DNA of 64,000 nucleotides from Parafrigoribacterium_A soli (GTDB taxonomy: Bacteria; Actinomycetota; Actinomycetes; Actinomycetales; Microbacteriaceae). Shown in pieces: positions 32,566-43,421 of the stretch (position 1 is its first letter; every line of letters starts with the position of its first letter). The position numbers and the translations under genes are program-made. The notes beneath the pieces are model-generated. The model was not told the origin of the DNA, did no database searches, and saw only the letters and a program-made list of their open reading frames with translations. Where the stretch lies: the NCBI RefSeq assembly GCF_040227235.1, contig NZ_JBELNZ010000001.1, positions 744,001-808,000 of the forward strand, in the 5' to 3' direction.

Positions 32566-35481
32566 CTACTGCGCCGACTGACCGCCCGAGGCGAGGAACA
32601 CCGCCTCGGTGCGGGATGCCGCACCCGTCTTACGCAGGATCGCCGAGACGTGCACGCTCGCGGTCTTCACGCTGATGAAGAGCCGTTCGGCAATCTGCCG
32701 ATTGCTGAGTCCCTCACCGATCAGCGCGAGCACTTGACGCTCCCGCTCGGTGAGCCGCTGCCGCCCGTCTGACGGATGCCGGCCCACCATCGTGAGCCCG
32801 GCCCGGTTCTCGAGTTCCATGGTTCGATTCACGATGAGCTGTGCGCCGACCTCTGCCGCCCGGGATCGCGCGGCCTCGGCGCTCGCCTGCGCCGCGACCC
32901 GGTCTCCCCGAGCCATGAGCGCGGTCGCCCGCCGGAACTGCGCGTACGGCATCCACTGCACCGGAATCGTGGAGACTCTCGTCGCTTCGACGGCGACACG
33001 CCACAGTTCCGAATCGGAGCCGTCGCGGCCTGTTCCGCCGAGTTCCGCCTCGAACAGGGCGAGGTATGCCGGCGCGGTCGGCCACGAGGCCGAGAGTTCG
33101 AGCACACGCCGCAGCGCCGCCTCGGCATCGCTGAACGCCATCGCCTCGCCGTGGTCGTCGGTCGGCTTCGCACCCGCGAGAGTCAGCGCGGCCAGTGTGC
33201 GAGCGGCCACCACGAGCAACGGCAGATCGTACGGCGGGTAGGCGTGGTGATCCGGGTCCAACACGATCCGCGCCTCGTCCCAGGCACCCGGAGCATCGCC
33301 TCGTTCGAGCGCGATCTCCGCGGCGGCTCGCGCGATGCCGAGCCGCGACTGGGTGTCGATACGCATCTGAAGGCCCAGCCCGGCGCGCCATCCCTCGAGC
33401 AGTCGCGCGGCGAGATCAGGATCGCCGCCCCAGAGCGTCATGAGCAACCTGAGCCGCTGCAGATGGATGTTGAATCCGATCGGCGAATCCAGTTCCATCG
33501 CGCGGTCGAGCAGATCCGTCGCGCGCTGCACCTCTCCGAGCGCGAAGAGCGGTTCGATCACATTCGACATGAGCATCACGCCGGAGGTGCGCTCGACGCC
33601 GCGCTGCCTGGCGCGTTCGAGCCCGGTCTCGGCGAGCGCCACCGCATCGCCAAACCGCCCGAGCAACTGCATCGCGTCTGACTTGTTGACCCAGAAGCGC
33701 AGGCGGGCCGAGTCATTGCCGACGGCGAGCTCTCCCGCGAGTTCGAGGTCGGCCAGACCATGCTCGACATCACCGGAAGACACCCGTGAGATTCCGCGGA
33801 TGTTCGCCGCCACCGACATCCGGTCCCTCGAGCCGACGCCCTGCGCCTCGGCGAACGCCTCGTCGGCCAGTTCGATGGCCCGGCCGAATTGGGCGGCCAG
33901 CATGTAGCGGCTGGCGAGTTCGCCCAGCACGTTCGCGCGCAACACGCTCGCCTCTTCGCCTCGAAGCAACTCGAGAGCCTGGCCGAGAAGCTCGATCGAG
34001 CCTTCTCTTCCCACGTTGGCGAGAAACGAGGCCTTGTTGCGCAGCATGAGCGCATACGGCTCCACGTCCGCCGGAGTCGACTCGGCGAGTGCGATGTCGA
34101 TGATGGCGAGTGCCCGATCGCTTTCGCCCGTGTTCCGCAGGATGTATGCCGTGCGCGAGAGGAGTTCGACCCGACTGATGCCCGCGATGCTCTCCGCATC
34201 CGGAACCTGCTCCCACAGCTCGATGGCGCGCTCGCCCATGCGCGCAGCCGTCACGAAGGCAAACGTGCTGCGAGCCTGCGCCATGGCCTTCAGAGAGGCG
34301 GCGAAGGCGCGTGGAAGGTCGTGAGCAGCCATCCAGTGATAGGAGACCTCGCTTGCATCCGGCTCGCGCCCGGATGCCGCGCGCTCGAGCGCGAGCGCAT
34401 AGTCCGAGTGGAATCGCACCCGCTCGCCAGGCAGCAACTCCTCGTGAATGGCCTCCCGCACGAGGGCGTGCCGAAAGCCGTAGTTCGTGCCGTCCACGAC
34501 GAGCACGCTCGCCTCCACCGCCTCGCGGGCGGCCGCATCGATCTCGTCCGCCGTGCTCGCGGACACCGCGGTCAGCAGCGCGTGCTCCACGCGGTTGCCA
34601 CCGGCCGCGAGGAGCCGCAACATCCGCTTGGTCGGGTCGCTCAGAGGCTCGTACCGTGCCAGCAGGATGCCGCGCAGGTTCGTCGGCACCAGGTCTTCCT
34701 CGCCGAAACAGTCGAGGCCCACGAGTTCCTCGACGAAGAAGGGCACGCCATCCGTGCGCTGAGCGATGATCGCCAACTCGCGGGCGCTCGGGCCCGACCC
34801 GGTCAGCGCCGTGACCAGCTGGCGCAATTGTCTGCGCCCGAGCCGCGACAGTTCCCGTCGTTCGACCCGCCGATTGCGATCCAGCTCGGGCAACCATCCG
34901 TGCAGCGGATGACCGCTTCGAACCTCATCGGATCGAAACGTGAAGACGAAGAGCATTCGCGCGCGCTCGAGAACCCGCACAAGAAAGCGCAGCAGGCCGA
35001 CGGCGGCGGGGTCAGACCAGTGCAGGTCTTCGATGACGAGAACCAGCGGATGATCGACCGAGACGTTCTCGAACAGAGATGCCACCGCGTCGAAGAGCAG
35101 GTCGCGGCTGTTCTGGCCCACGGAGGCGGAAGGATTCGCGAGCTCCGGGAGAAGGACCCCGAGGGTGTCGTGGGCGGGTCCTGCTGCCGTGCTCACTGTC
35201 TGCTCACCGAATTCCCGAACGAGCGTACGCAAGGGCTCGACGATCGGTGCGTACGGCGGCGCGTCTCGGCCGAGATCAACCGACTGGCCTCGAAGCAGAA
35301 TCGTGCCGGAAGGGAGTTCGGCGAGGAAATCGTCAATGACGCGAGACTTGCCGATTCCCGCTTCGCCGCTCAAGACGACGGTTCTGGTGCCGCCACCGAT
35401 GGACTCCTGCAGGGCTTCGCGCAGCAGGGCCAATTCGCCCTCGCGCCCCACGATGAACGGACTGACAGCGGCGGGCCTCAT
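32566..35481 (-). CDS. Large ATP-binding LuxR-family regulator (LAL type)
   Basis: 971 residues. Walker A GEAGIGKS at 39-46 and Walker B LVLVIEDLHWSDPAA near 150-165 mark an AAA/NTPase domain; a long helical TPR-like middle follows; the C-terminus is a LuxR helix-turn-helix (LTERERQVLALIGEGLSNRQ, then FISVKTASVHVSAILRKTGA). Such regulators sense an inducer through the middle region and activate nearby genes. Candidate targets are its neighbours, but no binding site is evident. Confidence 0.92.
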   Translation of the reverse strand: MRPAAVSPFIVGREGELALLREALQESIGGGTRTVVLSGEAGIGKSRVIDDFLAELPSGTILLRGQSVDLGRDAPPYAPIVEPLRTLVREFGEQTVSTAAGPAHDTLGVLLPELANPSASVGQNSRDLLFDAVASLFENVSVDHPLVLVIEDLHWSDPAAVGLLRFLVRVLERARMLFVFTFRSDEVRSGHPLHGWLPELDRNRRVERRELSRLGRRQLRQLVTALTGSGPSARELAIIAQRTDGVPFFVEELVGLDCFGEEDLVPTNLRGILLARYEPLSDPTKRMLRLLAAGGNRVEHALLTAVSASTADEIDAAAREAVEASVLVVDGTNYGFRHALVREAIHEELLPGERVRFHSDYALALERAASGREPDASEVSYHWMAAHDLPRAFAASLKAMAQARSTFAFVTAARMGERAIELWEQVPDAESIAGISRVELLSRTAYILRNTGESDRALAIIDIALAESTPADVEPYALMLRNKASFLANVGREGSIELLGQALELLRGEEASVLRANVLGELASRYMLAAQFGRAIELADEAFAEAQGVGSRDRMSVAANIRGISRVSSGDVEHGLADLELAGELAVGNDSARLRFWVNKSDAMQLLGRFGDAVALAETGLERARQRGVERTSGVMLMSNVIEPLFALGEVQRATDLLDRAMELDSPIGFNIHLQRLRLLMTLWGGDPDLAARLLEGWRAGLGLQMRIDTQSRLGIARAAAEIALERGDAPGAWDEARIVLDPDHHAYPPYDLPLLVVAARTLAALTLAGAKPTDDHGEAMAFSDAEAALRRVLELSASWPTAPAYLALFEAELGGTGRDGSDSELWRVAVEATRVSTIPVQWMPYAQFRRATALMARGDRVAAQASAEAARSRAAEVGAQLIVNRTMELENRAGLTMVGRHPSDGRQRLTERERQVLALIGEGLSNRQIAERLFISVKTASVHVSAILRKTGAASRTEAVFLASGGQSAQ

Positions 35482-35539
35482 GCCTTCATCGTGTCACCTG
35501 CCTCCCACATCCTGCAGTGTCTGCCCGGTGAGGCACTCG

Positions 35540-35725
35540 TCACCGTGCGGCGGGCTCCGGCCTCGACGCGGCCGTCCGCCGCAGACCCGGAAGCCTCTTC
35601 GTGCGGCGCGGAGGCTCGCTCGCCGCCGCGCGCTCGAGTGCGCGCCTTTTCCACTCGAGTTCCCGCGTCATCCGCTCTTCCCTGTCACGATTGAGCCACG
35701 TGAGTGAATACTCGGATATCTGCAT
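35540..35725 (-). CDS. Small charged protein (61 residues)
   Basis: ATG 35725: MQISEYSLTWLNRDREERMT, then an Arg/Glu-rich helix (RELEWKRRALERAAA) and a basic tail. Similar short charged proteins starting with this motif occur singly in actinobacteria; function unknown. The open frame extends upstream but this ATG fits the motif best. Confidence 0.5.
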   Translation of the reverse strand: MQISEYSLTWLNRDREERMTRELEWKRRALERAAASEPPRRTKRLPGLRRTAASRPEPAAR

Positions 35726-35859
35726 GATGGTCGACCCCTTCGCTGTGCTTACCCCTCGAGAGTGCTCTCTAAGGTGGGGGTCGCTCATCGGGCAAAGTAC
35801 CTATATATGCGAGGGTCGGCCAGCTTGCAGTAGCTGCCCGGCGGTGAGAACGTTAGGGC

Positions 35860-37230
35860 ATGAACGAATTCGAGGCGACCGCCACCGTCCACTCCGTGTG
35901 GGGCGACGAATCCGAGGTGGTACAGCTCGCCCTCGACTGGGCGGCGAGGCGGGTCGTGCGGCACACCGACCCGATGTCGACGGCGCGACCCGCGTCAGAA
36001 CTGGCGGCGGATGCGGGGGCCACGATCACCGCGGACGGCATAGGAGGCGAGGCGGCACTCCGCGTCTTCGACCGGGTGCTGGAGCCTGCCACCCGCTCGC
36101 AGGATGACCCGATGAACCTCGCCTACGTGCCGGCGGCGCCGACGCGCGCGGCGATCGCCTTTGACCTCGTCACGAGTTCGGCCAACATCTTCGGCGGCCT
36201 CTGGGAGGGCGGCGCAGGCGCGATCTTCGCCGAGAATGAGGCCCTCGCCTGGATCACCGGCATGCTCGGTTGGCCGAGCACCTCCGGTGGCACCTTCGTC
36301 TCCGGCGGCACCTCGGGCAATCACTCCGCGCTCATGACCGCCCGCGAGACCGCGAAGGCGAGGCGCGGGGGGCGACCAGCCGGAGGCTGGCAGCTCGCCT
36401 GCACCTCCACGGCGCACTCCTCGATCCAGAGCGCGGCGCGAGCTCTCGACGTGGACATCGTCACCGTTGCGGGAGACGAACGCGACCACCTCACGGGGGC
36501 CGCGTTGCGCGCGGTGCTGGCGGAGCATCCGGATGTCTTCGCCGTCGTCGCGTCCGCCGGCACGACCAACGAGGGGCTCGTCGACGATCTCGCTGATGTC
36601 GCGGACGTGTGCCAGGAATTCGGAGTGTGGCTGCACGTCGACGGCGCCTATGGCGGGGCCGGCCTCGCGGCCCCGTCGGTGCGCGGCATTTTCGCCGGCA
36701 TCGAGCGCGCCGACAGCTTCATCGTCGACCCGCACAAGTGGCTGTTCGCGCCGTACGACTGCTGCGCGCTCGTCTACCGGGAGCCCGAGCTCGCCCGGGC
36801 GACGCACGCCCAGCACGCGAGCTACCTCGACCACGTCGACCGCGAGTCGTGGAACCCGAGCGAGCTCGCGCTGCACCTCTCCCGCCGAGCACGCGGGCTG
36901 CCGCTCTGGTTCAGCCTCGCCACGCACGGAACCGACCGCTACACCGAGGCCGTAGAGAAGTCGCTCGCGACCGCTCGCGAGGTGACCGAGGCCATCCGTT
37001 CGTTCGAGCACCTCGACCTCGTGGCCGAGCCGGAACTGACAGTGCTGCTGTTCGAGCGCCCCGGCTGGACCCCTGAGCAGTACGGCGAATGGTCACACCG
37101 GATGTCCGCCTCAGGCACCATATTCTGCGTACCGACCACCTGGCACGGCCGCACCGTGCTGCGCCTCGCCTTCGTGAACCCGGAGACGGAAGCCGCGCGG
37201 GTGATCGAGGTGCTCGAGACGCTGCGCTAG
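35860..37230 (+). CDS. Group II pyridoxal-phosphate-dependent decarboxylase
   Basis: 456 residues. The PLP lysine is Lys293 in FIVDPHKWLFAPYDC, with upstream HVDGAYGGAG containing the Asp that pairs with the PLP nitrogen, and GGTFVSGGTSGNHSAL for phosphate binding. The family includes aromatic-amino-acid, glutamate, tyrosine and diaminobutyrate decarboxylases; the substrate cannot be fixed by eye. Its last 4 bases overlap the convergent SDR gene. Confidence 0.88.
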   Translation: MNEFEATATVHSVWGDESEVVQLALDWAARRVVRHTDPMSTARPASELAADAGATITADGIGGEAALRVFDRVLEPATRSQDDPMNLAYVPAAPTRAAIAFDLVTSSANIFGGLWEGGAGAIFAENEALAWITGMLGWPSTSGGTFVSGGTSGNHSALMTARETAKARRGGRPAGGWQLACTSTAHSSIQSAARALDVDIVTVAGDERDHLTGAALRAVLAEHPDVFAVVASAGTTNEGLVDDLADVADVCQEFGVWLHVDGAYGGAGLAAPSVRGIFAGIERADSFIVDPHKWLFAPYDCCALVYREPELARATHAQHASYLDHVDRESWNPSELALHLSRRARGLPLWFSLATHGTDRYTEAVEKSLATAREVTEAIRSFEHLDLVAEPELTVLLFERPGWTPEQYGEWSHRMSASGTIFCVPTTWHGRTVLRLAFVNPETEAARVIEVLETLR

Positions 37231-38012
37231 GCGCCTGCCCCGCCGTCGACCGGAATGATCGCGCCGGTCACCATCGAAGCCCGGTCACTCAACAGCCACG
37301 CGGCAACCTCGGCGACCTCGCGGGGCTCGGCCATCCGTCCGATCGGGATCGATGCGGTGATCTGCTCGACGATGCCCGGGGTCGCCGCCTCCCACCTGTC
37401 GATCATCTCCGTGGCGGTACCGCCCGGGGTGATACCGTTCACCCGGATACCCTCCCGTGCCCAGCTGACCGCTGCGGTTTCGGTAATGCTGTTGAGCGCG
37501 CGCTTCATGGCGCCATAGGCCGGAAGGGCGGGATTCGCGCGGCGGCTTCCGATGCTCGAGGTGTTGACGATCGCCCCGCCGCCGCTGCGCCGCATGAGCG
37601 CGGCTTCGGCATTCATGGCGGTCCAGTGCGAGCGGAAGTTCACGGCGAACTGCTCCTCGATGTCCTCGTCGCTGGTCGCGTCAAGCGGGCCAGGCTTCCG
37701 CTGAATGGCCGCACCGTTGTTGAAGGCTCCGTCGAGGCGACCATGCAATTCTTCGACCCGGTCGATGGCACTACGGATGCTGGCGCGGTCGGCAAGATCG
37801 AGAGCGATGGCATCCGCACTGCCCCCGTCGGCACGAATTTCCCCGACGATGCGATCGAGAGCCTCGGCACTGCGGGAGGCGAGCACTACCGCGGCGCCCT
37901 CCTCGGCGAAGAGGCGGGCGGCAGCGGCGCCGATGCCACGGCTGGCGCCGGTGATGACGATGACCTTGCCGGTGAGAAGGCCGATGGATGTGGTGTTCGT
38001 GTTGTGTGTCAT
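37227..38012 (-). CDS. SDR oxidoreductase (second copy of the SDR/MmyB-like module)
   Basis: 261 residues from ATG 38012 (an earlier in-frame start at 38039 is weaker). Classical SDR: TGASRGIG near 21-28, NNGAAIQ, VNTSSIGSRRANPALPAYGA, YGAMK active site, VNGITPGGTATEM. NAD(P)-dependent with unknown substrate. Divergent from an MmyB-like regulator across 85 bases. Confidence 0.88.
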   Translation of the reverse strand: MTHNTNTTSIGLLTGKVIVITGASRGIGAAAARLFAEEGAAVVLASRSAEALDRIVGEIRADGGSADAIALDLADRASIRSAIDRVEELHGRLDGAFNNGAAIQRKPGPLDATSDEDIEEQFAVNFRSHWTAMNAEAALMRRSGGGAIVNTSSIGSRRANPALPAYGAMKRALNSITETAAVSWAREGIRVNGITPGGTATEMIDRWEAATPGIVEQITASIPIGRMAEPREVAEVAAWLLSDRASMVTGAIIPVDGGAGA

Positions 38013-38097
38013 GTCACCAGCGTCGTTCCCACTGGGCACGCAAGGCAGGCACAGTCAGTACTACGCTCCCCGCGCGCTGAGCGTGCAGACTTGACGC

Positions 38098-38958
38098 ATG
38101 GACAAGCAGGAGCTCGGAGCCTTCCTCCGCAGCCGACGCGAGCGACTTCGCCCGGAGGACGTAGGCCTGACGTCCGGCTCGCGCAGGAGAACGCCCGGGC
38201 TCCGTCGCGAGGAGGTCGCGGTGCTCGCGCACATCTCCACGGAGTACTACGTGCGGCTCGAGCAGGGCTCCGCTCCGCGACCATCGGGAGAGGTGCTCGC
38301 AGGGCTGGCGGAAGCATTGCGACTGACTGACGCCGAGTCGGACCACCTGCACGTCCTGGCGGGAACGGCACCGAGCCGCACCGGTCTTCACAGCCGAGAC
38401 GTGCGCCCCAGCATCCTTGCACTTCTCGAACGCCTGCCACAGACGGCGGCCGTTGTGGTCTCCGCCGCGTTCGAGGTGCTCGCCTGGAATGATCTCGCCT
38501 GCGCCCTCATGGAAGACTTCGGCGAGCTGGAGCCGAGGGACCGCAACTTCGCGCGGAAGGCGTTCCTCGGGGTGGAAGGCGGCCGCGGGCGACTGTATGG
38601 AGTCTCTGACGGAGCAGAGTTTCGGCAGCACGCCGTCATGGCCCTCCGCGCCACGGTCGCTCGCTATCCCTCGGACCCCGTCGTCACGGGCCTCGTCAAA
38701 GAACTACGCGAAGGCAGTGACGAGTTCGCCCGCCTCTGGGAGCGACACGACGTGCACGCCGCTCCAATCCTCACCAAGACGTTCCGGCATCCGAGCGTCG
38801 GTGAGATCACCGTCGACTGCGATTCACTGTCACTCGCCGACCGCGACCAGAGCCTCATCCTGTACACGGCACCGCCCGGATCCCGCGATGCCGAGGCCCT
38901 CGCTCTTCTCAACGTGCTGGGGACCGAGAGCATCGGGAGCGGCCGCGGCGGTCGCTGA
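38098..38958 (+). CDS. XRE-family regulator, MmyB-like ligand domain (second copy)
   Basis: 286 residues. Helix-turn-helix TPGLRREEVAVLAHISTEYY and an MmyB-like C-terminal domain (VRPSILALLERLPQTAAVVV ... VGEITVDCDSLSLADRDQSL). The C-terminal residues and the stop codon fall in the first half copy of a repeat array, so the repeat supplies the end of the gene. It likely represses the divergent SDR gene. Confidence 0.88.
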   Translation: MDKQELGAFLRSRRERLRPEDVGLTSGSRRRTPGLRREEVAVLAHISTEYYVRLEQGSAPRPSGEVLAGLAEALRLTDAESDHLHVLAGTAPSRTGLHSRDVRPSILALLERLPQTAAVVVSAAFEVLAWNDLACALMEDFGELEPRDRNFARKAFLGVEGGRGRLYGVSDGAEFRQHAVMALRATVARYPSDPVVTGLVKELREGSDEFARLWERHDVHAAPILTKTFRHPSVGEITVDCDSLSLADRDQSLILYTAPPGSRDAEALALLNVLGTESIGSGRGGR

Positions 38959-39058
38959 ACTCGTCGAAGCGCCCTTCGACAAGCTCAGGGAACGTGGCGG
39001 GCTCCCTTCGACAAGCTCAGGGAACGCAGGCGGCTCCCTTCGACAAGCTCAGGGAACG
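38948..39058. repeat. Array of dispersed repeat: three 32-base direct copies after an inverted half copy
   Basis: TTCGACAAGCTCAGGGAACG occurs at 38975, 39007 and 39039, a period of exactly 32 bases, with spacers GTGGCGGGCTC-like or GCAGGCGGCTC. An inverted copy (CGGTCGCTGAACTCGTCGAA) at 38948 spans the stop codon of the regulator. It fills the gap between convergent genes. Confidence 0.95.
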
Positions 39059-39066
39059 TGGCGGGG

Positions 39067-40128
39067 TCAGGCGCTGGCGGTGCCGAAGGCGAGACCCAGC
39101 AGGTAGGTGACCACCGCGGCGCCGTAGCCGATCGCGAGTTGGCGCAGCGCGCGGCGGAGCGGCGGAGCGCCGGAGAGCAGCCCGACGACCGCACCGGTGC
39201 CGAGCAGCGCGAGCCCCACGAGCCCCGCCGCGATGGCGATGGCACCGAAACCGCTGAGTCCGAACAGGTACGGGATGATCGGGATGACGGCACCGGAGGC
39301 GAAGAAGCAGAAGCTCGAGGTCGCGGCCCGCAGTCCCGTTCCGACCGCCTCGTGCTCGTCGACCTCGGCGGCTGGGACCGAGGCGAGACTGTGGTCGGCG
39401 AGCACCGCATCCGCCTGGGCCTGCGCCTCCTCCGCCGACATGCCGCGGGCGCGATAGACGAGCATGAGCTCGTTCGCGTTCACGTCGAGGTGCGGCAGCG
39501 CGGTGTTCGCCGAGGGATCGGGGGCGGATGCCTCGAGCAGTTCACGCTGCGAGCGCACCGACACATACTCCCCCGCCCCCATCGACAGGGCGCCGGCGAG
39601 CAGTCCCGCGATGCCCGTGAGCAGCACGACGTGCGGCGCGACCCCGGCCGCGCTGATGCCGATCACGAGGGCGAGGTTCGAGACGAGCCCGTCGTTGGCT
39701 CCGAACACGGCGGCGCGGAACGTGCCGGAGAGGCGATTGCGCCCGCGCGCCGCGAGACCGCGAACGACCTCGCCATGGATGCGTTCATCCGCTGCCATCG
39801 CCGCGGTGGCATCCACATCGGCCTCGTAGGGCGAACGGGCCTCGGCGCGCTGCGCGAGCGCGAGCACGAACACAGAGCCGAAGGTGCGGGCGAGCAGACC
39901 GAGCATCCTGGTGCGGATGTCGCCCCTGCGCGGTGCGCCGACCTGGTCACCGAGCAGTTCCTGCCAGTGAGCCTCGTGGCGGCCCTCGGCCTCCGCGAGC
40001 GCGAGCAGGATCTCCCGCTCCTCCCCCGTGCGCCGGCCGGCCAGGTCGCGGTACACGGCGGCCTCCGCCTTCTCGTCCGCGAGATACTGCCGCCAGCGGC
40101 GCAGATCCCGTTCCCGCGAGGTCGACAC
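39067..40128 (-). CDS. VIT1/CCC1-family transporter with N-terminal ferritin-like domain
   Basis: 353 residues, GTG start. Residues 1-130 look like a rubrerythrin/ferritin-like four-helix domain with EAAVYRDLAGR and EAEGRHEAHWQELLG. The VIT1 core follows: FGANDGLVSNLALVIGISAA and SMGAGEYVSVRSQRELLE, with five hydrophobic helices. VIT-family proteins export or store Fe2+/Mn2+; the ferritin-like extension suggests iron sensing or oxidation. It starts 2 bases after the stop of galM and may be translated with it. Confidence 0.88.
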   Translation of the reverse strand: MSTSRERDLRRWRQYLADEKAEAAVYRDLAGRRTGEEREILLALAEAEGRHEAHWQELLGDQVGAPRRGDIRTRMLGLLARTFGSVFVLALAQRAEARSPYEADVDATAAMAADERIHGEVVRGLAARGRNRLSGTFRAAVFGANDGLVSNLALVIGISAAGVAPHVVLLTGIAGLLAGALSMGAGEYVSVRSQRELLEASAPDPSANTALPHLDVNANELMLVYRARGMSAEEAQAQADAVLADHSLASVPAAEVDEHEAVGTGLRAATSSFCFFASGAVIPIIPYLFGLSGFGAIAIAAGLVGLALLGTGAVVGLLSGAPPLRRALRQLAIGYGAAVVTYLLGLAFGTASA

Positions 40129-40129
40129 T

Positions 40130-41065
40130 CTAGGCCTGCGCTTCCCGCCCGTAACGGATGCCCCAGGTCACGGACCAGCTCTCGTTCGGCTCGAGCCACT
40201 GCACGCCCTTGCCCGAGTTGAAGCCGTTGGCCGGGGCCGTCATCGGTTCGACCGCGACCGCGAGGTGCTCTCCGCCCTCACCGGAGAACGCGCGCGTGGT
40301 GAAGACCTGCACGTAGCCGAACGCCTCGTCCTGCCACAGCTCGACGAAGCGGCCGTCCGGCGCGGTGAGGCGGTGGCGACTGACGCCGTCCACGACGCGA
40401 ACGGCGCCGAATCCGTCATCGAACTGCAGGTCGCCGACTCGACGGCCGGATCGAAGGTCGAACTCGGTGCCATCGACCGGAAGCTCAGCGACGGGGTTGA
40501 GCCGCTCATCCACGTCGAAGTGGGTGTCTGCGTTCACCGTGAGCACGAGGTCTTCGGTCGGCACGTCACCGATCGTGAAGAACGGGTGCGTGCCCACCGC
40601 GACGGGAGCGCGACCCGCGCCGACGTTGCGGAAGGTGTGCGTGACGCGGAGTCCGTCATCCTGAAGCTCGTACCGCACGGTGGTGTGCGCCTGGAACGGA
40701 TAGCCGTGCTGCGGGAAGACCGACGCGGCGAGTTCGATGATGCCCTCGCTCTGTTCGGTCACGCGGTAGGGCGTGAAGACGAGCAGTCCGTGCAGGGCGT
40801 TGCCGAGCGCGGGCTCGGTGATGTCGAGCTGCTGCTTCTCGCCGTCGAGCAGCCAGACGCCGTCTTTGATGCGGTTCGGCCACGGAGAGAGAACCGTGCC
40901 CGAACCGAAAGGCGGCCGGATGGAGGAGGGGAACGTCTCAACCAGGTCGACGCCATCGACGGTCAGCGCCCGGATTCCCGCGGCGACCTCGGTAATCGTT
41001 GCTCGGGATTGTTGCTTTCCGTGCGATATTGTTAGTTCGAACTGTTCTCCGGTTGGCGCACGCAT
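40130..41065 (-). CDS. galM: Aldose 1-epimerase (galactose mutarotase type)
   Basis: 311 residues. Active-site elements: NRIKDGVWLLDG, GNALHGLLVFTPY with the catalytic His, VGTHPFF with a second His, and the base Glu in AVEPMTAPANGFNSG. It interconverts alpha and beta galactose or glucose. Divergent from galT-galK across 52 bases, so the two units form one galactose locus. Confidence 0.88.
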   Translation of the reverse strand: MRAPTGEQFELTISHGKQQSRATITEVAAGIRALTVDGVDLVETFPSSIRPPFGSGTVLSPWPNRIKDGVWLLDGEKQQLDITEPALGNALHGLLVFTPYRVTEQSEGIIELAASVFPQHGYPFQAHTTVRYELQDDGLRVTHTFRNVGAGRAPVAVGTHPFFTIGDVPTEDLVLTVNADTHFDVDERLNPVAELPVDGTEFDLRSGRRVGDLQFDDGFGAVRVVDGVSRHRLTAPDGRFVELWQDEAFGYVQVFTTRAFSGEGGEHLAVAVEPMTAPANGFNSGKGVQWLEPNESWSVTWGIRYGREAQA

Positions 41066-41117
41066 CCGCCCAGCCTAGCGGCGGCAGCCACGCAGAATCG
41101 CATGTCGAAGAGGTCGA

Positions 41118-42217
41118 ATGTCGAAGATCACCAAGCGCGAATACCGTCTCGCCGACGGTCGCGAGCTCATCTACTTCGACGATGCCGACACGACGCTTTC
41201 GCCTGACCGCGCGCCGGATGCCCGCGTGCTCGACGAGCGCCCGCCCACCGCAACGATGCGGCAGGACCCGCTCACGGGCGAGTGGATTTCGATCGCCGCG
41301 GCCAGACAGAACCGGGTCTTCCTTCCCCCCGCCGACCAGGACCCGCTCGCACCGGCCAGCGCATCCAACCCTTCGGAGATCCCCGACAACTACGACGTCG
41401 CGGTGTTCGAGAACCGCTCGCCGTCGTTCGGCCCGGAGCTGACCGGCGAGAACGCGCCGCTCGGGCTCGACGACCTCGCCACGATCGGCCTCGGTCGCAC
41501 CCGCACCTCCGTGGGCCGTTGCGAGGTGGTGTGCTTCAGCCCGGAACACGAGGGCTCGTTCGGCAGTCAGACCGTCTCTCGCGCGCGCACGGTGATCGAG
41601 GCATGGGCGGATCGCACTGCCGCACTCTCCGCGATGCCCGGCGTCGAGCAGGTGTTCCCGTTTGAGAATCGCGGCGAGGCCATCGGCGTGACCCTGCATC
41701 ACCCCCACGGACAGATCTATTCCTACCCCTACATCACGCCCCGCACGGGTCGGCTCATCGATGCGATCGATCGCTTCGGTCCAGACCTGTTCGAGAAGAT
41801 CCTCGAGAGCGAACGGGCATCGGAGCGGGTGGTGCTCGTTGGCGAGCACTGGACGGCGTTCGTACCCTTCGCCGCGCGCTGGCCGATCGAGGTGCACATG
41901 CTGCCGCACCGCCATGTTCCCGACTTCACCGCGACGAGCGACGAGGAGCGCGACGAGCTCGCGAGCCTCTACCTCACCCTGCTGCGCGGCGTGGACAAGA
42001 TGTACGACACCCCCACGCCCTACATCGCCGCGTGGCATCAGGCCCCGGTGAATGTGAAGCGCGACGAGATCCGGCTCATGCTGCAACTGACCTCGCCGCG
42101 CCGCAGCAAGAGCAAGCTCAAGTACCTCGCCGGCTCGGAGGCCGCGATGGGTGCCTGGATCGGTGACGTCCTTCCCGAAGAAGCGGCGCAACTCATTCGA
42201 GAGGGAATCGCGAAGCT

Positions 42218-42221
<4 letters not shown>
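41118..42221 (+). CDS. galT: Galactose-1-phosphate uridylyltransferase
   Basis: 367 residues. The active-site HxHxQ motif is seen in VTLHHPHGQIYSYPYITP; conserved N-terminal RQDPLTGEWISIAAAR and NRSPSF are present. It swaps UMP between UDP-glucose and galactose-1-phosphate in the Leloir pathway. Its stop overlaps galK (ATGA). Confidence 0.95.
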
Positions 42222-43393
<1,172 letters not shown>

Positions 43394-43421
43394 ACAGACA
43401 CGATTCGAGAGGGCGGGTGTC

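Noticed and set aside
38973..39058. Possible CRISPR array (three 32-base periods)
   Set aside because: The spacers are near-identical to each other, there are only three units, no cas genes are near, and the same repeat is scattered through the window.
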